Below are positions 37,346-46,101 of a stretch of 64,000 nucleotides of DNA, piece after piece (position 1 is the first letter of the stretch; every line of letters begins with the position of its first letter). A model generated the notes under the pieces. The model saw nothing but the letters and a program-made list of their open reading frames with translations, did not search any database and was not told where the DNA came from. The translations under genes and the position numbers were made by a program. The DNA is from Thiomicrorhabdus sp. GTDB lineage: Bacteria > Pseudomonadota > Gammaproteobacteria > Thiomicrospirales > Thiomicrospiraceae. The DNA lies in contig NZ_OY759719.1 in assembly GCF_963662555.1 (NCBI RefSeq), positions 1,756,985 to 1,820,984 of the forward strand, written 5' to 3'.

Positions 37346-39889
37346 CTAAGCTATCTGTTTAATTTCAACAGCAATACCTTGCAGTTTTTCATCTTCTGTA
37401 GCTGGTCTTATTTGCCCACGCTCTTGTACAAAAAGCTGTGGAGCCGGAGTATCTACATTGACGAATGAGCGGAAACGTTTAGTAAACTCTGGATTTTCAA
37501 TAGCCGTTTTCCAATCACATTTATAGGTTTCATGTAATCTTTGCATCTGTGCTTCAAGCTCATCACCTAAGCCTAAAGAATCATGAATAACGACATCTTG
37601 AAGATAGGCTAAACCTCCTTCTAAGTTATCCATCCAAGTTGCGGTTCTTTGAAGTCTATCTGCCGTTTTTATGTAGAACATTAATAAGCGATCAACGTAT
37701 TTAAATACTTCTTCTTTGGTGAGTTCTGTAGCAAATAAATCTGCATGACGCGGTTTCATACCGCCATTACCACATACAAATAAATTCCAGCCGTTTTCTG
37801 TAGAAATTAATCCAATATCTTTGGCTTGGGCTTCAGCACACTCTCGAGTACAACCAGAAACACCCATTTTAATTTTGTGAGGAGAACGCAAACCTTTATA
37901 ACGATTTTCTAATTCAATCGCCATGGTGACTGAGTCATCTAATCCAAAGCGACACCAGGTAGAACCAACGCAAGACTTTACTGTTCGCAATGCTTTGGCA
38001 TAGGCTTGACCTGATTCAAAGCCCGCATCAATTAATTCTTTCCAGATTGAAGGTAAGTCATTCATTTGAGCACCAAAGAGTACAATTCGTTGCCCACCAT
38101 TCACCTTGGTATAAAGTTTATATTTGGTTGCCACCTCACCTAATACAATTAATTTTTGTGGAGTAATTTCACCGCCAGGAACACGAGGAATAACAGAATA
38201 GGTACCGTCTTTTTGCATATTACCCAAATAGTTATCGTTGGTATCTTGCAGGGCAATTTTGTCCTCTTCTAAAGCGTATGAATTCCATAACGATGCAAAA
38301 ATACTTCCCGCGGCTTGTTTACATACTTCGCAACCACAGCCTTTGCCATGCAGCTTAATTAAAGTGTCAAAGTCTTTAATTTGTTCAACTTGGCAAATGT
38401 GATACAGCTCTTGGCGAGTATGCCCAAAATGCTCACAGATATCGGTATTTACTTCTACACCTCGTTTGCTTAACTCACTGTTAAGTACATTAGTAACCAA
38501 TTGCACACAACCACCACAACCCGTTCCCGCTTCTGTAGTTGCTTTTATGTCACTCATCGTGCAACAACCACCCTCAACCGCTTGAATAATATCTCCTTTT
38601 GAGACGTTATAGCACGAACATAATTGTGCGGTTTCTGGTAGAGCATCTGGGCCAAATAAGCTATCGGTAGAACCATCTCTATTTGGTAGAATCAAGGCAT
38701 CCGGGTGTTCTGGCAAATCCATATCATTGAGCATAATTTGCAATAAGTTGCCAAAGTCATCTGCATCACCAACCAATACGGCACCTAATAATTTTTTACC
38801 ATCTGGAGTAACGACTATTTTTTTATAAATCTCTTCTGGTCCATTTTCATATACATAAGAGAGTGCTTTTTCATCTGTACCGTGTGGGTCACCAATAGAT
38901 GCTACATCAACCCCCATTAATTTCAGTTTGGTACTCATATCGGCACCAGTAAAGCTAGCAGGTTCTGCATTTAATTGATTGACAACGACTTGAGCCATGG
39001 CATAACCAGGTGCCACCAAACCATAAATCATACCTTCATGTAAGGCACATTCCCCTATTGCATAGATATCGTCATCACTAGTTTTACATTGGTCATTGAT
39101 TTGGATTCCTCCTCTTGGGCCTAATTCCAAACCGACCTGTTTTGCAAGTTCATCACGTGGGCGAATACCAGCAGAAAACAAGACCATATCAGTCTCTAGT
39201 TCTTCACCATCAGCAAAGATCATCTTATTCATACAATGCTCGCCATCGGTAATGAGAGTGGTCGCTTTTGAGGTATGAACTGTTACTCCAAGTTTTTCAA
39301 TTTTACGTTTTAAAAGAGCTGCACCACCATCATCTAATTGCACTGGCATAAGCCTTGGTGCAAATTCGACTACATGGGTTTCTAAACCTAAATCAACGAG
39401 TGCTTTAGCCGCTTCCAAACCGAGCAAACCGCCTCCGACTACCACGCCAACTTCACCTTTTGCTGCTACCTCTTTCATAGCATCTAAATCTTCAATTGTT
39501 CGGTAAACTAAGCAACCTTCACGGCTATTACCGTCGATTGGCGGTACAAACGGATATGAACCTGTTGCCATAATTAATTTGTCATATTCAATGCTTATAC
39601 CGGTTTCAGAGGTAACAGTTTTTGTTTGGCGATTAATATCTACTGCCTTATCATTCATATAAATCGTAACGCCATTATTCTCATAAAAACCTGGCTTAAC
39701 TAATGAAAGATCTTCAGCAGTTTTTCCTGAAAAATAGGATGATAAATAGACTCTGTCATAAGCCACACGAGGTTCTTCACAAAAGGTGTGTATTTCAAAA
39801 TTATTGTAGGCTTCGCTGGCTACTAACTTTTCAATAAAGTTATGGCCAACCATACCATTACCAATGACCACTATTTTTTGCTTGTTCAT
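37346..39889 (-). CDS. nirB: Nitrite reductase large subunit NirB
   Basis: An 847-residue NADH-dependent siroheme nitrite reductase reducing nitrite to ammonium in the cytoplasm. Order: FAD/NAD reductase domain (VVIGNGMVGHNF at the N-terminus, VVVGGGLLGLEAAKAL near 150), a BFD-type [2Fe-2S] region (LCSCYNVSKGD ... GTGCGGCVQL), a second cysteine-rich helical part, then ferredoxin-like and siroheme/[4Fe-4S] domains with VKSCVGSTWCRFG and GVSGCTRECAEAQ. Its start overlaps the stop of the upstream FAD reductase by 4 bp (ATGA). Confidence 0.97.
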   Translation of the reverse strand: MNKQKIVVIGNGMVGHNFIEKLVASEAYNNFEIHTFCEEPRVAYDRVYLSSYFSGKTAEDLSLVKPGFYENNGVTIYMNDKAVDINRQTKTVTSETGISIEYDKLIMATGSYPFVPPIDGNSREGCLVYRTIEDLDAMKEVAAKGEVGVVVGGGLLGLEAAKALVDLGLETHVVEFAPRLMPVQLDDGGAALLKRKIEKLGVTVHTSKATTLITDGEHCMNKMIFADGEELETDMVLFSAGIRPRDELAKQVGLELGPRGGIQINDQCKTSDDDIYAIGECALHEGMIYGLVAPGYAMAQVVVNQLNAEPASFTGADMSTKLKLMGVDVASIGDPHGTDEKALSYVYENGPEEIYKKIVVTPDGKKLLGAVLVGDADDFGNLLQIMLNDMDLPEHPDALILPNRDGSTDSLFGPDALPETAQLCSCYNVSKGDIIQAVEGGCCTMSDIKATTEAGTGCGGCVQLVTNVLNSELSKRGVEVNTDICEHFGHTRQELYHICQVEQIKDFDTLIKLHGKGCGCEVCKQAAGSIFASLWNSYALEEDKIALQDTNDNYLGNMQKDGTYSVIPRVPGGEITPQKLIVLGEVATKYKLYTKVNGGQRIVLFGAQMNDLPSIWKELIDAGFESGQAYAKALRTVKSCVGSTWCRFGLDDSVTMAIELENRYKGLRSPHKIKMGVSGCTRECAEAQAKDIGLISTENGWNLFVCGNGGMKPRHADLFATELTKEEVFKYVDRLLMFYIKTADRLQRTATWMDNLEGGLAYLQDVVIHDSLGLGDELEAQMQRLHETYKCDWKTAIENPEFTKRFRSFVNVDTPAPQLFVQERGQIRPATEDEKLQGIAVEIKQIA

Positions 39890-41136
39890 GCGACTTTCTC
39901 CTTCTGTTCTTGCTTATCAGTTGAAGGTAGAAACCCCTCACCAAATATCATTGTGTCTCTAAAAGCAGACATATCTGTTTGCTGATTTAAATGTTCAAAA
40001 ATCCAATTAGCACCGCTAACATCACCAAACAAAATAGCCCCTTGAATACGATTATTTTTTAAAACAATTTTTCGGTAGATTTGTTTGCTCAAATCTTTAT
40101 AAATAATTGACTCTGTTTCTTTAGAATCATGAAAGTCACCTGCAGAAAACAGGCTTATTCCAGTGACTTTTAATTTTGTTGAGATAAAACTGCCTACATA
40201 ATCAGATCGTTTACCGGATAAATTCAATGCCAGTATTTGTGCTTGCTCATATAAAGGTGCAACCAAACCATAAAGTTTTCCTTTATGTTCAACACACTCT
40301 CCAAGGGCATAAATATCTTTGTGAGAAGTTTCTAATTGATCATTAATCAAAATACCTTTATTCGTTTTTAGCCCAATTTTTTTAGCTACTGCTATGTTAG
40401 GTTTAATGCCTACCGCCATAACAACCAAATCGGCATCAATTTGGGTTCCGTCAGCAAACTTAACGCCTGTAACATGGTCAGTACCCAAAATTTCAACAGT
40501 TTCCGCCTGCAGCTTAAACTTCATACCCACCTTTGCCAGGCTGTTACGAAGCAACCTGGCTGAGACCTTATCCATCTGCATATTCATTAATATTTCATTA
40601 CGATGAACGACAGTGACATTCATTCCTCTTTTTATTAAACCGTTTGCGGCTTCAATACCTAGTAGGCCGCCTCCGATTACGACAGCATTTTGTTTTTTTT
40701 CAGATGAGTCAATCATGTAGGTCACATCGCGTACATCTCGAAATGCCACAACGCCAGGCAATGTATTGCCAGGAAGAGGAAGAATAAAGGAAGTAGAACC
40801 AGTAGCAATAACTAGCTTATCGTATGAATATACGGCACCTAAGTCTGTATGGACTGTCTTGTTTTGTGAGTCAATTTTGGAAATTTCAGTACTGGTATGA
40901 AGGTGTATAGAATGAGATTTAAACCAGTCATGATCGTGAGTCATGATGTCAGAGATAGCTTGTTCGCCAGCAAGCACTGGCGATAGCATAATACGATTAT
41001 AACCACCATAAGGTTCTTTGTTAAAAACCCTAATATCGTATTGTTCTGGAGCTTCTAGAAGAAGACGTTCAAGGAATCTAGTACCAACCATTCCTGACCC
41101 AATTAGAACAAGCTTTTGCTTTATTGTTTGCTTCAT
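39886..41136 (-). CDS. NirB-like FAD/NAD(P)H reductase, probable electron donor to NasA
   Basis: A 416-residue protein homologous to the N-terminal FAD/NAD domains of NirB (LVLIGSGMVGTRFLERLL, KLVIATGSTSFILPLPG, AVVIGGGLLGIEAANGLIKRGM, DIYALGECVEHKG) but ending before the [2Fe-2S] region. In other bacteria such a protein (NasB/NasC type) passes NADH electrons to NasA. NasA here has its own C-terminal [2Fe-2S] domain, so the two fit together. It is the first gene of the reductase operon and is preceded by an attenuator-like leader. Confidence 0.85.
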   Translation of the reverse strand: MKQTIKQKLVLIGSGMVGTRFLERLLLEAPEQYDIRVFNKEPYGGYNRIMLSPVLAGEQAISDIMTHDHDWFKSHSIHLHTSTEISKIDSQNKTVHTDLGAVYSYDKLVIATGSTSFILPLPGNTLPGVVAFRDVRDVTYMIDSSEKKQNAVVIGGGLLGIEAANGLIKRGMNVTVVHRNEILMNMQMDKVSARLLRNSLAKVGMKFKLQAETVEILGTDHVTGVKFADGTQIDADLVVMAVGIKPNIAVAKKIGLKTNKGILINDQLETSHKDIYALGECVEHKGKLYGLVAPLYEQAQILALNLSGKRSDYVGSFISTKLKVTGISLFSAGDFHDSKETESIIYKDLSKQIYRKIVLKNNRIQGAILFGDVSGANWIFEHLNQQTDMSAFRDTMIFGEGFLPSTDKQEQKEKVA

Positions 41137-41154
41137 AACAAGCCTTTAATAAAA

Positions 41155-41204
41155 GCCCGAAGCAATTATACGTCGGGCACAGTTTTAACAAGTGCGACCC
41201 GACG
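41155..41204 (-). promoter_or_regulatory. Attenuator-like pair of mutually exclusive hairpins
   Basis: On the minus strand an upstream hairpin pairs CGTCGGG (41204-41198) with CCCGACG (41177-41171). A downstream hairpin pairs GCCCGA (41178-41173) with TCGGGC (41160-41155) and is followed by TTTTATT. The two share bases 41173-41177, so only one can form. The downstream one looks like a terminator 19 bp before the first gene. NasT-dependent antitermination is the likely purpose. Confidence 0.6.
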
Positions 41205-41240
41205 ACAGGTCAAAATTTAGTTTGTATTGTATGTACTTAT

Positions 41241-41256
41241 ACCAAGTTTAATGCCA
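41241..41256 (-). promoter_or_regulatory. Candidate sigma-54 promoter of the reductase operon
   Basis: TGGCATTAAACTTGGT on the minus strand matches the sigma-54 pattern TGGCAC-N5-TTGCW except for T for C at position 6 and GG instead of GC at the -12 box. It lies about 40 bp before the hairpin pair. The imperfect -12 box keeps confidence low. Confidence 0.4.
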
Positions 41257-41368
41257 ACTATTTAAATATATAAATTATTATTTAAATTCATATAGTTAAT
41301 AGCTTTTATAAATAACAAAAACATCATTAAAATAGTTAATTAGTCTTGTTAAAATGAATCAAACTGGT

Positions 41369-41387
41369 TTATTTTGGTGCAAAATAA
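41369..41387. promoter_or_regulatory. Inverted repeat with NtrC-like half site
   Basis: TTATTTTG-GTG-CAAAATAA has 8-bp arms. On the minus strand it contains TGCACC, the half site of the NtrC box, about 125 bp upstream of the candidate sigma-54 promoter, a usual enhancer distance. Confidence 0.4.
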
Positions 41388-41442
41388 GTTATAAAGATTT
41401 TTCAAACTCACAAGGTTCAAGAAAATCTAACTGTTAAATCTA

Positions 41443-42237
41443 TTATTGTTCAACTTTACGCTGTTTTTCATATAAAAAACGTAAAACTTCAGAACGATAG
41501 TGGTTATAAGTTGGATCATCTGCAAGAGCTAATCTATCCCTTGGATGCGGTAATTCAATTTTCAATATCTCACCGATTGTTGCATTAGGCCCATTAGTCA
41601 TCATCACAATTCTGTCAGATAGCAAAACAGCTTCATCAACATCATGGGTAATCATAATAACCGTATTATTTAGCTCTTTTTGAATCTCCATTAAAGAGTC
41701 TTGCAAGTGAGCACGGGTTAAGGCATCAAGAGCACCAAATGGTTCATCCATCAACATGACTTGAGGCTGCATAGCTAAAGCTCTTGCAATCCCTACACGT
41801 TGTTTCATTCCTCCCGAAATTTCATCAGGACGTTTATGCATAGCGTGATCCATATGTACTAATTTTAGGTTATGCTCTATCCACTCTTTTTTCTCTTTAG
41901 CGTTTTTGCTTTTTTTGAAAACTTGGTCTACGGCGAGTTCCACATTTTCATAGGCTGTTAACCAAGGTAGTAATGAGTGATTTTGAAATACCACCGCTCT
42001 TTCTGGACCGGGAGCATTTACCTCACGGCCATCTAAAAGAACACCACCTTCTGTTGCTTGATACAAGCCAGCAACAATATTGAGTACGGTAGATTTACCA
42101 CAACCTGAGTGACCAATTAATGAAATAAATTCACCTTGATCAATCTTTAAATTAATATCTCTTAGAGCTCTAAAAGGCCCTTTTGGTGTTGGAAATTCAA
42201 TTCCAACATCGGTTAATTCTAAATGAACTTCTGACAT
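41443..42237 (-). CDS. nrtD: Nitrate ABC transporter ATPase NrtD
   Basis: A 264-residue ABC ATPase of the nitrate/sulfonate/taurine group. Walker A is GHSGCGKST near residue 45, signature SGGMKQRVGIARAL, Walker B VMLMDEPFGALD. LLPWLTAYENVELAV is typical of NrtC/NrtD and SsuB. The ATG at 42237 has GGAG seven bases before it; the TTG four codons upstream is part of that ribosome-binding region. It lies 18 bp after the permease. Confidence 0.94.
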   Translation of the reverse strand: MSEVHLELTDVGIEFPTPKGPFRALRDINLKIDQGEFISLIGHSGCGKSTVLNIVAGLYQATEGGVLLDGREVNAPGPERAVVFQNHSLLPWLTAYENVELAVDQVFKKSKNAKEKKEWIEHNLKLVHMDHAMHKRPDEISGGMKQRVGIARALAMQPQVMLMDEPFGALDALTRAHLQDSLMEIQKELNNTVIMITHDVDEAVLLSDRIVMMTNGPNATIGEILKIELPHPRDRLALADDPTYNHYRSEVLRFLYEKQRKVEQ

Positions 42238-42255
42238 CTTTATCTCCAAACCGTG

Positions 42256-43254
42256 TTAACGAATATCCGCTGTTTTATCCCATGAAACTGCTTTTTGTAA
42301 AATCAGCATGACACGATCTAAAAAGAAACCGACTATACCAATCACAATGACTGCAACCATGATACGACCTAAAGAATCAGAACTTCCATTTTGAAATTCA
42401 TCCCAAACAAACTTACCTAGTCCTGGATTTTGAGCTAGCATTTCTGCTGCAATCAATACCATCCACGCAATACCTAAAGAAATACGTAATCCTGTAAACA
42501 TCATTGGAATAGAACATGGTAAAACGATTTTGCGAACATGAGTCCACCAGCTTAAACTTAGTACCTGACTCACATTTTTTAAATCTTGAGTAACCGTTGC
42601 TACCCCAGCAGCCGTATTAATAATAGTTGGCCATAAACAACATAATAAAACCGTAAACATCGAATTTAAAAATGCTTTATCAAATGCTGGGTCATCTGTT
42701 ACATAAACAGCAGATACCACCATTGTCACTAAAGGCAGCCAAGCCAAAGGTGAAACTGGTTTAAATATTTGAATTAACGGATTTACCGCTGAATAAGCAT
42801 TGCTGCTCAAACCAATGATAATACCAATTGGAATAGCAATAATAGAGGCTAAAATAAAACCACTCATAACCGTAATAAGGCTACGTAAAATTTGATCAAA
42901 AAAGGTAGGCGGTCCTGTATATTCACGCACCTTAATAACCGCATCTGGGTTTTTCTCTAACTTACGAATATTACGTTCTTCTTGTCTTTGATAGAAACGT
43001 TCTTCTTTAATGGATTCTTGCTCAGCCTCTTCATTTAAACTAATGAATTGTTCATAAGTTTGAACTGGCCCAGGAAACTGACCTAAAGAGGTATTAATGT
43101 GCGACGCGACACCTTGCCACACTAATAAAAAGATAAGAATACCAGCGACTGGCAAACCAATCATTTTAACGATTGTGTTAATTTGGGCTTTACGATCTTC
43201 GCCAATTATGAGTTTATAAAAGGGCTCAATTACCCCCCATTTTAATGGGTTCAT
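42256..43254 (-). CDS. nrtB: Nitrate ABC transporter permease NrtB
   Basis: A 332-residue inner-membrane permease with about six helices. The first helix (about 35-52) is followed by a long charged segment (residues 60-115, rich in Glu, Arg and Lys), then a conventional BPD-type permease domain with the ATPase-contact loop SLGIAWMVLIAAEMLAQNPGLGKFVWDEF. The charged insertion is a feature of NrtB homologues in proteobacteria. It couples nrtA to nrtD. Confidence 0.93.
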   Translation of the reverse strand: MNPLKWGVIEPFYKLIIGEDRKAQINTIVKMIGLPVAGILIFLLVWQGVASHINTSLGQFPGPVQTYEQFISLNEEAEQESIKEERFYQRQEERNIRKLEKNPDAVIKVREYTGPPTFFDQILRSLITVMSGFILASIIAIPIGIIIGLSSNAYSAVNPLIQIFKPVSPLAWLPLVTMVVSAVYVTDDPAFDKAFLNSMFTVLLCCLWPTIINTAAGVATVTQDLKNVSQVLSLSWWTHVRKIVLPCSIPMMFTGLRISLGIAWMVLIAAEMLAQNPGLGKFVWDEFQNGSSDSLGRIMVAVIVIGIVGFFLDRVMLILQKAVSWDKTADIR

Positions 43255-43332
43255 ACCTATACCTTAAATTAAAAATTAGAAAAAACAGTCTAAAAATTGG
43301 CTCTATAACAATAGAGCCAAATGGGCGTTTAT

Positions 43333-44721
43333 TTAAAGTTTATCTGATCCTTTTAAACCAATTTTCATGCTATCAATGTATTCATTTGGTTTTGAACCAT
43401 CGTATGGAATACCATCCATAAAGTCATCTTGTACCCCACGGAAACCATCTGTTGCATAAACATCTGCAAAATCGGATTTTTTAAAGGTACCATCAGCAAT
43501 CAGCTCAGCAACCGCTTTTTTATAGATATCTGGACGATACACTTTTTTAGCCATATCTTTGTACCAGTCATCAGATTTTTGTTCAGAAATTTGGCCCCAT
43601 CTGCGCATTTGGGTCATGTACCAAATTGCATCTGAGTAATAAGGGTAAGTTGCGTTATAACGGAAGAACACATTGAAATCTGGTTCTGAACGTTTATCCC
43701 CTTTTTCATATTCAAAGGTACCAGTCATTGAGTTTGCAATAACCTTATAGTCTGCACCAACATAGTTAGATTTAGATAAGATTTTTACTGCCGCTGGGCG
43801 GTTTGCATTGTTCTTTTCATCTAACCAAAAGGCCGCTCTAATCATTGCTTTTACAATACGAATGGTTGTATTTGGATATTTTTCATAAAAATCTTCACGT
43901 AAACCAAATACTTTTTCAGGGTTATTCTTTTGGATGTCATTATCTGAAATAACTGGTACGCCAATTCCTTTAAAAACCGCTTGTTGGTTCCATGGTTCTC
44001 CCACACAGTACCCTTCTATTGTGCCCGCCTCCATTGTTGCTGGCATTTGAGGTGGCGGTGTTACTGACAATAAAACATCTGCTTTTAGAGTTCCTGATGT
44101 ATCACCTTTATCAGGAGCATAATAACCAGGATTTAACCCACCAGCAGCCAACCAGTAGCGTAATTCATAGTTATGTGTTGAAACAGGAAATACCATTCCC
44201 ATTTTAAAAGGCTTTCCGGCATCCTTATAAGATTCAACAACAGGTTTTAAGGCAGAAGCACTAATCGGATGTTTTGGTTTACCGTTTTCCATCTCAACAT
44301 GAGGTTTCATCGCAGCCCAGGTTTTATTTGAAACAGTAATTGCATTACCATTTAAATCCATAGAAATCGGTGTAATAACGGGTGCTTTTGTTCCATAACC
44401 AATCGTAGCTGCTATTGGTTGACCAGCAAGCATGTGAGCACCATCTAACTGTCCATCAATCACTCGGTCTAGTAACACTTTCCAGTTTGCTTGAGCTTCT
44501 AATTGAACATACAATCCCTCGTCTTCAAAATACCCTTTCTCATACGCGACCGCCAATGGAGCCATATCGGTTAACTTAATGAAACCAAATTTTAAGTCTT
44601 CTTTTTCAGGTTCACCTAAAGCATAAACTGATGTTGTAAATGCCATTGTTCCTAACGCCAGCGAAACGGCCAATGCTGTTTTTTTAACAAAGTTTCTTCT
44701 ATTGATAGAGCGAGTAGTCAT
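43333..44721 (-). CDS. nrtA: Nitrate ABC transporter substrate-binding protein NrtA
   Basis: A 462-residue periplasmic nitrate receptor. The N-terminus carries a twin-arginine signal (SINRRNFVKKTALAVSLALG). The mature part shows KFGFIKLTDMAPLAVAYEKGYFEDEGL, HMLAGQPIAATIGYG and EGYCVGEPWNQQAV, the NrtA/CmpA family core. It is the first gene of the transporter operon, behind a leader with an NtrC-like box, a sigma-54-like promoter and a terminator hairpin. Confidence 0.95.
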   Translation of the reverse strand: MTTRSINRRNFVKKTALAVSLALGTMAFTTSVYALGEPEKEDLKFGFIKLTDMAPLAVAYEKGYFEDEGLYVQLEAQANWKVLLDRVIDGQLDGAHMLAGQPIAATIGYGTKAPVITPISMDLNGNAITVSNKTWAAMKPHVEMENGKPKHPISASALKPVVESYKDAGKPFKMGMVFPVSTHNYELRYWLAAGGLNPGYYAPDKGDTSGTLKADVLLSVTPPPQMPATMEAGTIEGYCVGEPWNQQAVFKGIGVPVISDNDIQKNNPEKVFGLREDFYEKYPNTTIRIVKAMIRAAFWLDEKNNANRPAAVKILSKSNYVGADYKVIANSMTGTFEYEKGDKRSEPDFNVFFRYNATYPYYSDAIWYMTQMRRWGQISEQKSDDWYKDMAKKVYRPDIYKKAVAELIADGTFKKSDFADVYATDGFRGVQDDFMDGIPYDGSKPNEYIDSMKIGLKGSDKL

Positions 44722-44754
44722 AATCTATTCCTTAAATATAAAAGCCTTAAAAAC

Positions 44755-44792
44755 AAAAAAGCCCACAACCCCCGATATAGGAATTGTGAGCT
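44755..44792 (-). terminator. Leader terminator before nrtA
   Basis: Stem AAGCTCACAA / TTGTGGGCTT (10 bp, one G-T pair) followed by six T on the minus strand, 34 bp before the nrtA start. It lies downstream of the sigma-54-like promoter, so it would stop nrtA transcription unless antitermination occurs. It could also simply end nasS transcripts. Confidence 0.75.
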
Positions 44793-44823
44793 TCAATACT
44801 CAATTTTAGTTTAATTCTATAAA

Positions 44824-44839
44824 AGCCTTAAAGATGCCA
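44824..44839 (-). promoter_or_regulatory. Candidate sigma-54 promoter of nrtABD
   Basis: TGGCATCTTTAAGGCT on the minus strand has the invariant GG and GC of sigma-54 promoters exactly 10 bp apart. It lies about 85 bp downstream of an NtrC-like box and about 30 bp before the leader terminator. Confidence 0.55.
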
Positions 44840-44915
44840 ACATTTATTTAATTGTTTTTTATCAACCAGTTACCACGAAATCAAATATTAATAATCTATA
44901 TGAGATCACTCTACA

Positions 44916-44932
44916 AGCACCTATATGGTGCA
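44916..44932. promoter_or_regulatory. NtrC-like binding box
   Basis: AGCACC-TATAT-GGTGCA is an almost perfect match to the known NtrC consensus TGCACC-N5-GGTGCA. It is about 100 bp upstream of the candidate sigma-54 promoter, the usual enhancer distance. It starts within 10 bp of the nasS stop. Confidence 0.7.
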
Positions 44933-44941
44933 TTAAAAGTT

Positions 44942-46093
44942 CTATAACATAGCATCTGAACCCAATTCTATATCATCCATAAACCAAACATCATTATGTA
45001 ATCCCTCTTGTTTTTCATTCACTAAAGGCAAAGATACACCTAATGAAGATATGACATCTCGATAAAAATCTGTCCAATAAACAGACTTGGCGACTTCAGC
45101 AGAATCAAAATCTGTAGATAACTGGCCTAGCTTTTGCATCTGTTCGACAATCCATTTTGCATGGGATTGCCAAGGAAAATTAGCTTGGTATTTATACGGC
45201 AAACTAAAATTAGGAATTTTTCTACAGGTACCTTGCAACGGATTGCATACCTCACCTTTATATGCATTTTGAATTGAGTCTACAGGGGCACCCACATATT
45301 TCTCTTGCGATAGATATTTAACTAATTTTGGGTAGTTATCGGCATCATCAATCCAACGGCTTGCCAAATACAATGCCTTTATCAGTCGCTTGTGGGTACT
45401 AACATTCTCTTGAGCCCAAGCAGCACGCACACCAAGAACTTTTTCAGGAGCATTATTCCAAATTTCGTATCCGGTTATAACGGTTACACCCACTTGTTTT
45501 TTAACAGCATGCGTATTCCAAGGCTCTCCAACACAATATCCATCAATCATGCCTTCATCCAATGCTTGAACTACACTTGACGGAGGTACAACCAATACTT
45601 CTACATCTTCCCCTACCTCGATACCAGATGTTGAAAACCAATGCCTAAGTAAATAATTGTGCATTGAGTAAGGAAATACAACCGCAAACCTTAACATTCC
45701 TTTTCCAAGCTGCTTTCTACTCTCAATTACTTTTTTTAAGGTACTAGCACTCAATTCAGGTTTTAGGACAATATCCTTTTCAATTGAGCTCAGCTCAGCA
45801 AATATCTCATTAGAGACACTAATAGCATTGCCATTCAAACCAAAGGCATAGGCAGTTACCAATGGTTTTTTAACGCTACCCAGACCCAAAGAAGATGAAA
45901 TCAACATTGGAGCGAGCATATGTGCGGCATCAAATTCACCAAAAATTAATTTGTCACGAATATTTGACCAAGACACCTCTTTCACTAAAGTGACATCTAA
46001 ATCAAATTGATCAAAAAAACCTTCTTCTTTAGCAATCACTAAAGGGGCGCTATCAGTTAAAGGGATAAAGCCAATCTTTATTTCATCTTTCAT
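44942..46093 (-). CDS. nasS: Nitrate sensor NasS (NrtA-like, cytosolic)
   Basis: A 383-residue protein of the NrtA/CmpA family (IKIGFIPLTDSAPLVIAKEEGFF, MIDGYCVGEPWNTHAV) that has no signal peptide, so it stays in the cytoplasm. This is the mark of NasS, which binds NasT without nitrate and releases it when nitrate binds. It lies 8 bp downstream of a nasT-type gene. It shares the binding-pocket blocks with NrtA in the same window, supporting nitrate or nitrite as ligand. Confidence 0.88.
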   Translation of the reverse strand: MKDEIKIGFIPLTDSAPLVIAKEEGFFDQFDLDVTLVKEVSWSNIRDKLIFGEFDAAHMLAPMLISSSLGLGSVKKPLVTAYAFGLNGNAISVSNEIFAELSSIEKDIVLKPELSASTLKKVIESRKQLGKGMLRFAVVFPYSMHNYLLRHWFSTSGIEVGEDVEVLVVPPSSVVQALDEGMIDGYCVGEPWNTHAVKKQVGVTVITGYEIWNNAPEKVLGVRAAWAQENVSTHKRLIKALYLASRWIDDADNYPKLVKYLSQEKYVGAPVDSIQNAYKGEVCNPLQGTCRKIPNFSLPYKYQANFPWQSHAKWIVEQMQKLGQLSTDFDSAEVAKSVYWTDFYRDVISSLGVSLPLVNEKQEGLHNDVWFMDDIELGSDAML

Positions 46094-46101
46094 AAAGCTT
46101 C

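Larger units (their letters stand above)
41137..41442. other. Leader region of the nitrate/nitrite reductase operon
   Basis: 306 bp between nrtD and the FAD reductase. In transcription order it holds an inverted repeat (41369-41387) with an NtrC-like half site, a sigma-54-like promoter (41241-41256), and two mutually exclusive hairpins (41171-41204 and 41155-41178). Confidence 0.6.

Noticed and set aside
44914..44932. Possible ANTAR hairpin with loop ATATA
   Set aside because: The loop is five bases rather than six, and the sequence fits the NtrC box much better; it also lies upstream of the likely start site.
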